Source: Pterobdella sp. o SKG-2022
Taxonomy: Eukaryota > Annelida > Clitellata > Hirudinida > Piscicolidae
Assembly (NCBI GenBank): GCA_964035795.1
Contig: OZ038320.1
Coordinates: forward strand, 22,028,589 to 22,092,588
DNA length: 64,000 bases
Reading direction: 5' to 3'
Shown here: one piece after another, positions 41,085 through 52,400 of the stretch
How positions within the stretch are numbered: the stretch's first letter is position 1
Layout: each line of letters starts with the position of its first letter
Made by a program: the position numbers and the translations under genes
Notes under the pieces: model-generated
The model's database searches: none
What the model was told of the DNA's origin: nothing
What the model saw: the letters and a program-made list of their open reading frames with translations, nothing else

Positions 41085-41235
41085 ATGGCGTTAGCTAAAA
41101 AAGTTTTTGATGCTTTATCAAATAAATTACAAAGACTAAATTTTGATTCGCCAATAAATAAAATACCGGCTGATGAAAATTCTTCCTCATCAGTTTATGA
41201 TCATTTCACAAGGATACCTGAAGAGAAAGAGTCTC
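41085..41235 (+). CDS. Kinase exon 1 (N-terminus)
   Basis: ATG at 41085 starts MALAKKVFDALSNKLQRL and continues to EEKES. In frame it would stop at TAG (41238-41240), so the exon is taken to end at the weak donor GTTAGC, leaving C as the first base of a Leu codon. The helical VFDALSNKLQRL segment suggests a short amphipathic helix. The donor is the weakest point of this exon. Confidence 0.6.
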
Positions 41236-44200
41236 GTTAGCAAATTTTTATTAATAATCTGAGTATTAGCATTTTGAAAATAATTTTATTGAGATGTTTT
41301 ATAACATTTGTTTGTTAATAAATTTCTAGTTCCAATACAAGTTCCATTGTCACAAACATTAGATATAAGCATTTTGGAAAAAAAAATAAAACAACTCATA
41401 AATAAACTACACAGGGTAATTTTCATATGTTTTTATTTGTTTGTCTTTTAAACCATGGAAATGAGAAATATTTTTAATCTAAAATTTTTAAACCATCAGA
41501 AAAATTTACACCTACATGTTTTCAATCACTTGGATATTCAATATGGTCCAGTTTTGGGTAAAGGGGCAGAGGGTGTTGTTCAAAGATGCAGGGTTTTTTA
41601 TAACAATCTTTACATTGATGCAGCTGCAAAAACTGTTTTATCAAGCACTGAAGATAACCTTGATGTAACATTACACGAGATAGAACTTTTATGGTATTAA
41701 TAGATTATCTTTTAATGACTATTTTTCAAATTTATCCCAAATGTTGTTAAAATTTATTTTCTTTGATTCAAGTCTAGCTAAGGATCCAATAATGTCAACA
41801 GTGATTCAAGTATATGGCATAGCTGCAGTGCCTAGATGGGATGATCCTTCTCGAGGTGAGTAGTTTTTAATCTTATGGTAAGGCTTTGAAATAAATTCAT
41901 ACTATAGCTAATTCAAGTTTATATCTTTTGATTTCATGCTTTATGGTTGTAGATATTTTAATAATATGAGACAAAGCATTAATTGCCTCTCTTTTATTTT
42001 GCATACGTAAGCATTGTTTGCTTTATTTAATTGAAAATATTTAAATTTACATGAAAATTGAAAGTATGTTTCAAAACCTGTGGTTAATGAAACTGCAACT
42101 TTTAAGCTTTTGTGTTTTTCAGAAAATCATCTATTACTCAAACTAGCTTATTAATTTTTATTTATGTACATTTATATAATTGATTCAATCAAATTTTGAG
42201 TTTTTTTTTCAGCCTCAAATGATTGCTACATATACAAACTACAGGGCATCTAGTAATAGTAACAGAAGTAGGTTTAAAGAACCTCTTGCAACTTTATCAA
42301 CATGAGTCTGTTCCTCTTTCAGTCACTTTGAAGTTATGGCATGATCTTGCCATAGCCTTGCATTTCCTACATTGTAAACACATCATTCATCAAGACCTTA
42401 AGCCTGAGAATATCCTGGTTACTTCTGTGAGTGATTTGTCATTCTAGAGATAGATACTATTTGATAAATTTTCATTTTTTCATACTATTCACTTATAAAT
42501 TGAATTTTAAAGTTGAGTTTTCAAACCATAATCTTTTATTGGTTAGCTTTCAAGAGATACCTGTGGCAACCTGGTGAAGGTGGAAATGAAGATCATTGAT
42601 CTGGGTAAGTTTCACTATTTTTAACTCAATTTCAAAACTTTTAATCAATCACCCAGCTTGAAGATTAAAAATGGCTTTATCACATCCACATAATACACAA
42701 GGCTTATCATTGGTGGTTCCAAGGGGCAGAGTGGAGTCTGAAGATGTGCCTGGAACGGTGGGTTATCATGCTCCTGAAGTGCTGTTTGATGATACTTATG
42801 ACTTTAAGGCAGACATTTTTGTGCTTGCTGTGGTCTTTTGTGTTGTGGTTAGTAACTATTATACTCTATATATATATTAGGAATTTTTCAATTTTTGTTT
42901 TATGTTTTGCAGAGTTTTTAATTTTAAAAAAATATTTATTGATGGCAAAAATATTTAACTGCAAACAGCTTCTACCACGAAAGACATTACAAAGTTCAGA
43001 GGCTCTCAAAGCTTTTCTCACTCAAGTAGATTCATGAAACTTTTTTTGCTTTAAACTTTGTACTTCATTTGATGACTTCCTCTGATTCATTTATTGTGGC
43101 TTTTCAAAAGATTTACTCATTTATTATCAGGAAAAAACTATAAAAAATTGTCAATTAACACAGTTGCACACATCTAAAAAGAATGGTTTATCAGGCCCAA
43201 GTTTGTATATGACGGAAGTCCAGCCACAGTTTGATACCAATGTTGTATTGCCCCCATGTCTTGTGCAACTCATCTGGTCTGTCCATTTTATGATAATTTA
43301 AATATTATATATTTGAAAATGATAAGTTTTTCCAAAGATCAATTAATTTTGTAAATCATTAATTAAAAAAATTATTTATCTTGACTGTCTGATTTAAAAT
43401 TTTTTATTAAATATTCAACTTTTCTAATGCATCACAGCTCTATGTTGGAGAAGGCAGAAGATAGGGATGTTACTCTATTGGATATAGCCACTTTATGCAT
43501 TTCACAGTCTGTCTTGTTGCAGCACCATTCACCACCCACCACCACTAATTTGGATTCACATTCTTCTTCTGGCAATAATGCTGTGAGTTTATCATTATAT
43601 CCATGTGGATTATTGCATTGATAAAGGTTATCCATATATTTCTTCAAAATACAGCATGACTCTGGTGTGATGAGTGATCACAAAGGCAAAGGTTTAAGGG
43701 GTAAAAGAAGGTACCCTGGCGATGACGACGACGACGATGCTGATGGTGAAGAAGAAGAAGAAGATGATGATATGGTGGATAGTGAAACCAGAAATGCAAA
43801 TAGCGTTTTCATAAATTGGGTTCACGAAAATGAGTCACAAAATAAAGAGAAAGAAAATGATAATCGCCAAGAAAATGGCAAAACATCTATTCTCGCAAAT
43901 GGAGACGTTGGTGGTATAAAAAGAAAAGAGGGAGATATCAGTATTAATCAATCTTCTGACAATGAGGAATCAAATAAAGAAAAAATTGAAATAAAAGATG
44001 AAAATGCGGTTAAGGCAAAAAAATTTGATATAGATGATGTTAAAAAAATTGATAATAAAAAGGATAAAAAATCTGATAATGTTAATAGATCATTGGAGAA
44101 AAAAAAGTCAGTGAGGTTATTGAGAACAAGATCCAAATCATTCAGAAATGAGCCTAAAAGAATGAAAAAGGAAGAGAGTATTTCTACAAATTTTAAAAGT

Positions 44201-44977
44201 TTGGTAGGTGATTCGGGAAAGAAAATGAATGAAGATGAAGAAAAAAGCTCTAACTTACAAAGTAATTATTCTGGCTGTGAAAATTTTAAACGGGTACTTA
44301 GATCAAGACATAATAAGAACAGGCGAAGTTTGAGAAGAAATCTTTTTAATGGTTCTTTTCAAGATGCCAACATTCCATCAACCGCTTTGTCAAATAAAAA
44401 GACAACTAATGTTAACAACTCCAAGTCATTTAAACTTTCAGAAACAAAATCCAATGATTTGAAGAAAACCAATGTTGATTCTAAGCTTGCCATAAAAAAT
44501 ATATCTTCTAAACTGCACCACACAGTTCAAGCTGATAGCAATCATTACAACTTGCGTAATCAAACTATGAAATCGCTCGATTCTAAGGATAAGATTTCTT
44601 CCAAGCTTTCCACAAAACCATCTCATTCTGTTGCTTTATTAAATGGTGACTCCAATAAAAACGATAAAATAACTAATACAGATAATAAAGTGAGAATAAC
44701 CAGATGTAATGACAAACATCGTACCTTCTTCAAAAGTGTTCAAGTACAACCAGTAAATATAGACGAGGAAAAAGAGAATGGCGATAATGATGTTTTTGAA
44801 AGCAATAAAAAAATAAACGACAATTTAAGGGTACTTAGGAATTCGAGAAATAGGTCAAAAGTCCATGTTGAAAAGTTCACTTCGACAGTGATGTCTGACG
44901 TGATTAATGTGGCAGATTGTACTCATAACGGAGCTCCATTAACCAGATCCGCTAAAAAGAAATTTATGAATCGTTAA
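41085..44977 (+). CDS. Serine/threonine protein kinase with charged nuclear-type tail
   Basis: Eleven exons join in phase to 856 codons plus stop: 41085-41235, 41330-41415, 41500-41693, 41773-41855, 42245-42426, 42547-42604, 42702-42847, 42969-43025, 43131-43276, 43438-43582 and 43655-44977. Residues about 92-385 are a eukaryotic protein kinase domain. It has the glycine loop GKGAEGVV (99-106), lysine K123 in AAAKTV, helix-C glutamate E139 in HEIELL, HQDLKPEN (220-227), DLGLS (250-254), GTVGYHAPE (269-277), the helix-F aspartate D289, and the helix H-I segment MLEKAEDRDVTLLDIA. All catalytic residues are present, so activity is expected. HRD has become HQD and DFG has become DLG. Residues 417-856 have no domain: an Asp/Glu run, then Lys/Arg/Asn/Ser-rich sequence with NLS-like clusters. 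I do not recognise the kinase subfamily. Confidence 0.85.
41330..41415 (+). CDS. Kinase exon 2
   Basis: The acceptor AATAAATTTCTAG and donor GTAATT bound an open frame reading PIQVPLSQTLDISILEKKIK, then QLINKLHR. This is a likely coiled or amphipathic helix before the kinase domain. Its phase agrees with exons 1 and 3. Confidence 0.65.
41500..41693 (+). CDS. Kinase exon 3 (N-lobe, ATP-binding loop)
   Basis: Starts after AAACCATCAG and encodes residues 80-144. It includes the glycine-rich loop VLGKGAEGVVQRC, the ATP-anchoring lysine in AAAKTV, and helix C with HEIELL. It ends in phase 2 at the donor GTATTA. An upstream ATG at 41455 is also in frame, which would allow a shorter open frame, but a splice junction at 41499 joins cleanly to exon 2. 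Confidence 0.85.
41773..41855 (+). CDS. Kinase exon 4
   Basis: Encodes LAKDPIMSTVIQVYGIAAV and PRWDDPSR, the helix C to strand 4-5 connection. The acceptor TTTGATTCAAG fits the phase of exon 3 (TG|T). A second AG five bases downstream would give a stop and was rejected. The donor GTGAGT is strong. Confidence 0.78.
42245..42426 (+). CDS. Kinase exon 5 (hinge and catalytic loop)
   Basis: Encodes GHLVIVTEVGLKNLL (strand 5 and hinge), helices D-E, and the catalytic loop IIHQDLKPENILV. Asp222 is the catalytic base and Asn227 binds metal. The start is at the AG of 42243-42244. The AG with the better pyrimidine tract, at 42211-42212, would run into a TAG within 15 codons. The donor GTGAGT is strong. 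Confidence 0.82.
42547..42604 (+). CDS. Kinase exon 6 (DLG motif)
   Basis: Encodes LSRDTCGNLVKVEMKIIDL and the first base of the following Gly. Asp250 of DLG replaces the usual DFG aspartate position and should still bind magnesium. The acceptor ATTGGTTAG and donor GTAAGT fit. Confidence 0.8.
42702..42847 (+). CDS. Kinase exon 7 (activation segment)
   Basis: Completes DLG with G|GC and reads LSLVVPRGRVESEDV, then PGTVGYHAPEVLF and YDFKADIFVLAVVF. The short activation segment carries Ser264 and Thr270 as possible phosphorylation sites. APE Glu277 and helix-F Asp289 are present. The AG at 42655-42656 has a better tract, but its frame gives an immediate TGA, so the AG at 42700-42701 is used. 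The end is at the donor GTTAGT. Confidence 0.75.
42969..43025 (+). CDS. Kinase exon 8
   Basis: Encodes LLPRKTLQSSEALKAFLTQ in phase 0 between the AG of AACTGCAAACAG and the donor GTAGAT. An in-phase alternative start at 42915 (acceptor TTTTGCAGAG) would add 18 AT-rich codons (FLILKKYLLMAK...). The two cannot be told apart from sequence alone. The region between helix F and helix H is atypical, so this exon is less certain. Confidence 0.55.
43131..43276 (+). CDS. Kinase exon 9
   Basis: Follows ATTTATTATCAG in phase 0. It encodes EKTIKNCQLTQLHTSKKNG and, later, QFDTNVVLPPCLVQLI, which leads into helix H. It ends with TG before the donor GTCTGT. Confidence 0.7.
43438..43582 (+). CDS. Kinase exon 10 (end of kinase domain)
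   Basis: Joins exon 9 as LICSMLEKAEDRDVTLLDIA, the helix H-I signature that closes kinase domains (usual form L-x-x-M-L-x-x-x-P-x-x-R-x-T). Here the R-x-T arginine is kept as RDVT. A Ser/His/Thr-rich linker follows (HHSPPTTTN, SHSSSGNNA). The donor GTGAGT is strong. Confidence 0.8.
43655..44977 (+). CDS. Kinase exon 11 (charged C-terminal tail)
   Basis: A single 440-codon exon ending at TAA, after the acceptor CAAAATACAG. It opens with HDSGVMSDHKGKGLRGKRR, then DDDDDDADGEEEEEDDD. The rest is Lys/Asn/Ser/Arg-rich and probably disordered. Basic clusters such as KKKSVRLLRTRSKSF, RVLRSRHNKNRRSLRR and LRVLRNSRNRSK repeat a loose L-R-x-R pattern and look like nuclear localisation or chromatin/nucleic-acid contacts. 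There is no known domain. It is likely a substrate-targeting or regulatory tail, which is inference. Confidence 0.85.
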   Translation, partial: HDSGVMSDHKGKGLRGKRRYPGDDDDDDADGEEEEEDDDMVDSETRNANSVFINWVHENESQNKEKENDNRQENGKTSILANGDVGGIKRKEGDISINQSSDNEESNKEKIEIKDENAVKAKKFDIDDVKKIDNKKDKKSDNVNRSLEKKKSVRLLRTRSKSFRNEPKRMKKEESISTNFKSLVGDSGKKMNEDEEKSSNLQSNYSGCENFKRVLRSRHNKNRRSLRRNLFNGSFQDANIPSTALSNKKTTNVNNSKSFKLSETKSNDLKKTNVDSKLAIKNISSKLHHTVQADSNHYNLRNQTMKSLDSKDKISSKLSTKPSHSVALLNGDSNKNDKITNTDNKVRITRCNDKHRTFFKSVQVQPVNIDEEKENGDNDVFESNKKINDNLRVLRNSRNRSKVHVEKFTSTVMSDVINVADCTHNGAPLTRSAKKKFMNR

Positions 44978-47900
44978 ACTTCTATAATTTAAATCTTAAA
45001 CTTTTTCAAAATTCAGATATTAATATTTATATTAGTGATCGCAAATTGTTTTATTGGTTAAAACGTAATTTTTTACGCTATTTGCCGGAATCTACTTTTA
45101 ATTATACTAGTATATTGAGTAAGTTCAACCTCAACAGAAACTTTATCGATTCAGAATTATGAAATGTATTTTTTCTTTGGAGATTTTAATGGGACCCATT
45201 AATATATATAATTAAAATTTTAATCCGCATTTATAAATAAATCGTAGAGATATTCCGGTATTATATAAGAACTTAGAGTACCATTCAATGAATTCTTTTA
45301 CTGTGAAGTTAACTTACTTTCAACAATTACCTTTGAAGATACTGTACGTTTTTTGCAAAGCTCTGGATAAACAATTTCAACTTTATTACATATACCTTTT
45401 TCTATTTACACAGATTTTAGTTATACATTCATTTTGCATAAAAATTTCAGATAATAAATAAAAGAGGCCTTCTGTATTGAACTTATGATACTAATGAAAT
45501 TTCACGTTTTGTGTCGTTTTCGGTTACAGTATTGCAGGTGAAAATCTCTTAGATCTCTTCATTTTTAATAGTCGTCGATGGTTGTGGAAAATATTTTATT
45601 TGCTAAGTGACATTTTGTAATCCGTTTGTTTGCCGTTTCTTTTTTTTGTTTTTATTCCGTATCATATTTTTCGTCATCATCTTTCAAATTTTTTATCTAT
45701 CTTTTTGGTTTTTGTCACACACACAATCACTTTATGAAAACTAGAAAAGTGTGTCTTTCACCGACCAATAGCATTGAAGAATGTTTTGGCAAGATTTTTG
45801 TTATACGCTCTTTCTTCCGCTTATAAAACAAATGGTATCATTTTTTACAAATATTTGCAAAAGAAATAGCAAATTAAAATAATCTTGCACAAATCTCATT
45901 GGTCTTCTCTAGATAACCTGAACTTCCACTCTTGTCACTCTCACTTAGTTTTTAACTGTCTTCAGTAATTGAAAAAAAATCTTAATTAACTTTTCATCCA
46001 AAAATGACTAAATTTTTCAACTGCAGGGTGATTTTTAATTTATTAAAGTCTGCCTTTTTTCAAAAATTCAGTTATAAAAATATTCATAATTGATTTCAAC
46101 CCAAGTGACAATAATAAATAATTGCTTTTTTTAAAATTATATTGGTATAAGTTTTTAAAATTAGTTATTATTTTCAATAAAAAATTTTATATTTGAGAGG
46201 CGAATATTATAGTAAAAAAATGAAAATTTCAATTCAAGCTGTGTAAACGTTCTTTAGATATTGACTTATTCATTGAAACGCCCCTAATTCCGTTGCTCAA
46301 AAAATATTATGATTGCGTTTCAAAATTTATATTTATCTTTATAATACTTCTTTGAATTTGAAGGTAAATTAATATCCCAGGGTGAAACTGAAAACTCAGC
46401 TTGAAGCTAACTTGTTTAAACATTCTGTTTTACATTTCGTTTTGAACTACTGTCAAAAAATGATATAGTTAATGGTCGATTGTGAAGCTTTGATATAATT
46501 CTAGTCTATAATAAAAATTCCATAGTTATGAAACATTGAAAAATTTTTTACAGAAAACTTCAAAAATAAAGATATTCATCATTAATTAAATTATTAAAAA
46601 ATATAACTTTTATATAATTGATGGTTTTAATTTTTTCGATGTTAAAAAATCAAATGTCAGGAAATTCATTAAAAATTTCAACATAACTTAATGGTTTAAA
46701 TTTATTTGAATGATAACTCATATCGATAAAATAATAAAATATCTATTGACATAATTATGAGATAGCAATAAAAGTTGAAAAAATATGTAGAAAAAGTGAA
46801 TGTATAGGAAGCATTGGTATATAAAAACTATACATATCTAAAAGCTTGGTGCTTGTATATGCCCATATACTCAAATAAGAGATTAAGCTTATTGAAATCT
46901 ATATAAAATGACTGGGCCAAAGCTATAAAAGTTCTAAGACATAATTGGCAAGCTTTTGTCGTTTTATCCTGTTTCTAACTTTCAAGTTGTATTTTTATGA
47001 AGTTTTAAAATCCTGGATTGCAATCTGAAATAAAAGGTAATTTGCATAATATTCAAAACGATTAGCTGAAATATTCAAAAGAACTTGCTCAAATAAACTT
47101 ATAAAATGTTCATTAAAGATCTTTGTATTCAAATTGGGTAATCAAATTCAGTAGCTATAATAAAATTGCTGAAGTAAAGTCTCAAAATAATATATGAGGC
47201 TAGACGCCATAACTGGTATTTTCACACGCCTTTTATAATCTAGTGATCTTGAATCATTTTGATTTTCAATCCAAACAAGTTAAATGTTGAATTGATATTT
47301 ATATTCAAAACTTCAACATGAGTACTGGAAGCCATTCATTGAATAAGTGTTTTTTTGGGGCTGTTTGTGTGATGCATATTCAAACATAAAATGTAATTTA
47401 TTTTTACATACCATTCTACTAAAAATTAATTAAATTTTCATCAAAATATATTCAACAAATAAATTTTAATCGTTCTAGTTTTGAATAAAATTGGTTTAAA
47501 ATCTAATCGTTTGCCTGTGTTAACGCAGATTTTTATTAATTTCTAAAATTAAGGTAAGCTGTTTGTTTATCTACAAAATTCAAAAAACGCGCTAAACTGT
47601 AACGTACTTGAACAATTTAGTGTCTCATGCAATGTTTTTACACGCACACTCCAACCTACACAAACTTAACTAAACAAATGCTGGGAGAGTTTAATGATTA
47701 ATAATCAAGGCACAAATCCGAAACTATAAAAAAAAGTTTTTAGATAAAGTTGAATAATATATAACTATTTGAGAGTATTGTTTGAAATATTAAGTTTTTA
47801 TATTTATGAAAATACTTGTGATAGCAAACAATTTCAAAAGTGCCTCGACAAACAGTTAATTCATAAAACGCCATTTAAAGCCCAATGGAAACTATATAAT

Positions 47901-49299
47901 TACTTTCATCATATTTAAATTATAGCCTTTCGATCCGATTTAATTTAACATATAACTCAAATTTTGTAAGCTAGGTCTTATGTACCAAATCGATTCTTCT
48001 CAATCATTACATGATACTAAGTTACTTCACACAATGTTTAACCGTGGAATAAATAACAAAAATACCTTACACTTACTTTTTTTGATAGCCTATAATTACC
48101 GCTGACATTGAATCGTTACTCGTCAAAATCCTAGTACAAAATTAATTATCACTGTTGCTATTTCCTCCAATAATTTTCATAATATGCCAATTGTATTAGA
48201 ATACTCATTATATGGTGAATTTATTAGCATGACAATAAGTTTGAATCTAAGTTTTTTTACAAATAATAAGTTTCTTCAAGAATTATGAATACTAATTAAT
48301 AATAAAATTAATAGCTTTATCAAATAAAGCTATGTAATTGAAAAAGTTATCATCAGAATCAATTTTAGTTATTTAATCATATAATTACTTATATATCAGT
48401 ATAGCATCATCACGCACGGCTAAGCTTCACTAGCTTAAAACAACAGTTGTAATGAAATTATAGTTATGATTTGATGTACTTAAGGTTTACGCAATGATTA
48501 AGGTCGCCAGATAAGAATTACTTCACAAATATCGTCTAGGTCATATTAAATTACATAAAATAACTGTTTCATCATTAACTATGGCTTTATGTTAGAACGT
48601 TTAATTGTTTAAGCTATAAAAGGTTTTAAGACCACGAATGTTAACAAATTTGATCACGTAAGTTAATGAATGAACTTGGTGAATTAATTTTTTCTGTGTT
48701 CTAACATTCATTAGAATCGTGTTTCTGTGTTTTATGTCTTAAAGTAACAGGGCTTATAGTTAAACGTTTAAATTAAACGTGAAAACGGAAGTATAGTTTT
48801 AAGTTAACTGTATAAAGCTTTTGAAAACAAGTAATTTTTTGAACCACTTGTGTTAAGATTTCGAGTATTGAAAACAATCTTGTCCTGCTTTTTAAATGCA
48901 ACTGATTGTGTGTTTTAATCAAACTTGAAGCACATTTCAGAAAATCGATTTATTGAATTTAAGTTTTCTATGTACATTAAACATCACTCATTCATCTCTT
49001 GCAAAGCTTTTTGTTATAACTTTCGAGCATCAGTTTCTAACTAAAAGTTTCAAGTATTTAAATAGTCTTCAATCTTTTTGAAGTTCACGGTTATAAACGA
49101 AACGTTTTTTTGACGGTTCTGTCAAAATACTTTGACCGTTTTTTGATTCTTTAATATAAAGTTTCAAAGAAAATATGAAAATAAGAGAAATATGCTGCGA
49201 AAAAAATACTTTATTTGTACATAAAGTACGTATAGTAACGATTGTTTCCATCTTCAATTCCATGAATCAAAACTTTAGACGATTGTACGATTGCATGAA
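44978..49299. other. Intergenic region between kinase and sacsin genes
   Basis: No supported coding sequence in 4.3 kb. The left end holds the kinase 3' UTR with clustered AATAAA signals. The right end should contain the sacsin promoter and 5' UTR. The frame upstream of the sacsin ATG is closed by TAG at 49276-49278. That TAG could itself be a splice acceptor, so an additional upstream exon cannot be excluded. Confidence 0.6.
45453..45462 (+). promoter_or_regulatory. Overlapping polyadenylation signals, kinase gene
   Basis: AATAAATAAA contains two overlapping AATAAA hexamers, 476 bases after the kinase stop. Another AATAAA lies nearer at 45236-45241. Either could define the mRNA end. Confidence 0.4.
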
Positions 49300-49410
49300 A
49301 TGGATAAAGAGGTGGAAGAAAGTTTCAATGAAGGGCTGATTCTTCCCCAAGTCATTAGTCATCTCAACAACATACTGCAACAATATCCTGATGACTCGCA
49401 GATTTTGAAG
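49300..49410 (+). CDS. SACS: Sacsin exon 1
   Basis: ATG at 49300 opens MDKEVEESFNEGLILPQVIS. The exon ends with LNNILQQYPDDSQILK, matching the sacsin ILQRYPDGGQILKE start of the first ATPase fold. It is the first ATG after the in-frame TAG at 49276-49278. The donor GTTATA is weak, but the next exon continues the motif exactly. Confidence 0.85.
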
Positions 49411-52400
49411 GTTATACACGTTATTCTATCAGTTTAAGTATTATTGTTGATATAAATGTATATGTATCCCAAATTATTTTATGCTGTTTTTTCACCTTAA
49501 TATATTCGTCATTGGCTTTCATCTTGCAAAAGATTTATTTGTGTTTTATAATAGAATTTTTATTCTTCAATTTTTTGTTTAAATAGTCCAAATTATGAAT
49601 AATTTTTCAAAAGCAAGCTTTTGACTGTAGTTTATGAAGACATTATAATGTAGCTCAATTTAGTTGTCAACCATGATAAGGTAGTAACGAGGTCAAAAGA
49701 TTACCATATAGTTTAAATATTATTTTAATTAAAACTACATTAGCTTTGTTCTTTTGTCTGATTTCCAAAAGTTGTTCACTAATTGACGTAGTAATTAAAG
49801 ATAAATTATTATAACTTAATTAAGTTGACTTAATAAAAACTATAGTAAAATTTTCCATACATCAGTCCATCATATATACGCTTAACTATTTCAATCTTTA
49901 GAATCTTTTAATTTTTAATTATAAAAAAAAATCAATATTTTATAATATGAAAATAATAATAATATAATAAATAATTATAATTTATATTTAAAGAACCATC
50001 TTAAACACTAAGCTAATACAAACGCATCCAGGAGTTGATACAAAACGCTGAAGATGCTGGGGCTTCGACAGTGAAGTTCCTTTTCGACCACAACAGCTAT
50101 AACTCGAACAAAAAATTCCTGTTTCATCCAGAGTTTTCTGATTTCCAGGTGAAAAACTAAATTTTTACTAGATTAATGCATTTGTTATTGAATTGAGGAT
50201 TATCCACATTATAATCGTTTGATTGGCTTTAGGTGTAACTGACACGGGGTTCTGTATTGTAATCCAGCTCTGCTTAACGTTTCAGTTGTTTTAAAGAATA
50301 TTGAAGACTTTGATAGTTTTATGTCTTTATAATCAAACTCACTTTATTTATTTTTTCACTAAATTTTTACACATTTTATAACCAAGAAGCCTATTATGAC
50401 ATAGAACCAAAGTTAATAGTTAGAACATAGATCTGTTTAAAATTTTTAATCAAAGTTCTTGGCAAGGTATGTTCACCTCACGAAAAGCTTAAAAAATTTT
50501 CAACAGCGTTTCTTAACTAAAAAAAATAGTTTATTAAGAGAGATGTTTAAAAACATGATTAATGTCATAAATAAAATCATTTTTTCCTAGCCGCCCTTTC
50601 AGTTTATTCGTGTGCACTCTTGTTTGATTAATTCACATTTTTCTTAAATAACTTCAGGTCAACATGGTTTATTTTAAAAATTCATTCTTTTTAACTTCAT
50701 ATGGTGATTTAACTTAATGCCACAATTTATGGTTGATTAAAAAGTAATTTTAAATTAAAAGTCAACATTTTAGAAACATTCATAATTTTTTAAGATGGTA
50801 AATGTTTCAAGAATTCTACCTATTAATTCCATTATAGTTTGAAGCTTCTTAGAAACGATTTGAAAGCTCTAAAACAAAAAGCATTGTAAATATGAGCAAG
50901 CTCTTTTCACATTATTATCTTATTTGATAGGCAACGTCAATTATTCTACTATAATGTCTAGATTTTTGAAAAATATTTGAATCGAATATAAAAAATTTAA
51001 ATGATAAAATCTTTTCTTAGCTACAATAAAAGTCTCACAAAATCAAGTGTCTTAGGACGTCAAACATAACCTATTCAACTCATACACGCATTAAACTGTT
51101 TTAATCTCTAAAAATAAATTTCAAACAATCGTCTACAGACTTTTGCAATAACTTGAATTTCACATATACAATAGAAAGAATATAGTTTTATATAAAATTT
51201 TTCCAATGAATTTCAATAATAAAAATATAAATATCAAAAAAAAATTCTAAAACTTGATCAAATTTTAGTTTTTGTGGGTGTATTAAAGTCGTTTCAAGCA
51301 ATAATAAATATAAAATGGTCTAACAGCATTAATTTAGATTTTTATGAATAACAAGGGTTGGCTCGAATTTTGAGAATAATTACTGTCATGAAGATTGATC
51401 AAAATTTTTCCATTTTTATAATAGTTATTTTAACCTAACCTCCCTTTCACAATGAATTTTTAATGAGTCAGATTTAGAAATCATTTAAATTTCATCTCAA
51501 TTTTGATCTTATAAAAATATCATTGGTTTTTTACAACCATTTGTTAAATATTTCTTAAAAGTTTGAAAATAAAATGCACGAACTTTTTTTCGGTTTCTTC
51601 TGCTCAGCATCAAGTGAATCTGGTTCGAAGTTTCTGTTTGATAAAACAGTTTGAGCTCATATCTGACTATCTTTTTAAATGAAATACACCCTTTTAACTC
51701 AAAAATGTTCAGTTATTAATAAAGAGAAAAATAAATTGAATAGGAAATTCAATAGTATTTCACTTCTTTTCTCATTTTAACAAAGGTTTTATGATAAGAC
51801 TAAACTGATTGAAAATAAAAGTTTGTTGAACTCGAGTAAAGGCTTTCGCAGAATCTGTTTTAAAAAAACTCGAAATAATTTAAAAACTAACTATTATAAA
51901 CATGATATCTTTATAAAATAAAGCAAATGCAGTTTTCAAAGTTATAAAAGAAGTTTTTTTTATACTCCAATGAACATTGCTAAAAGAAATTTTCAATGAG
52001 CAAATTATTCAAAAACTTCCATACATTACAGGGTCCAGCATTATATACTTACAACAATAGTGTTTTTAATGATGAAGATTGGAAAGGCTTGAGAATGGTT
52101 TCAGAGAGTGTTAAACTGAAAGACCCTTTCAAAGTTGGCTACTTTGGCATGGGTTTCAAATCAGTCTTCCATATCACAGGTAATTATTGCTTTTTTAAAA
52201 AGCCATCCTAAATGTATTAAGTCATTTAAATAGCGCTTTTTCTCTATTTCTCGAAAGCTTAGGTCCAAAATGACTGATAAAATAGGTTTTAAGATGTTTG
52301 CAACAAAAGACATAAGATGAAGAAGATTTGAGTGAAAAGGGGAGAGAGTTCCAAAGAAAAGGACCTGCATAAGAGAAAAAAGACTGCATACCGATGAAAA

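Noticed and set aside
42213..42244. Extra coding bases ASNDCYIYKLQG at the start of kinase exon 5
   Set aside because: They read plausibly after exon 4 but run into TAG before the conserved strand 5. Using the AG at 42243-42244 restores the kinase motif in frame.
52161..52370. Minus-strand open frame MQVLFFGTLSPF as a gene
   Set aside because: It is the wrong frame of the retrotransposon relic; the neighbouring frame gives the recognised reverse transcriptase end.
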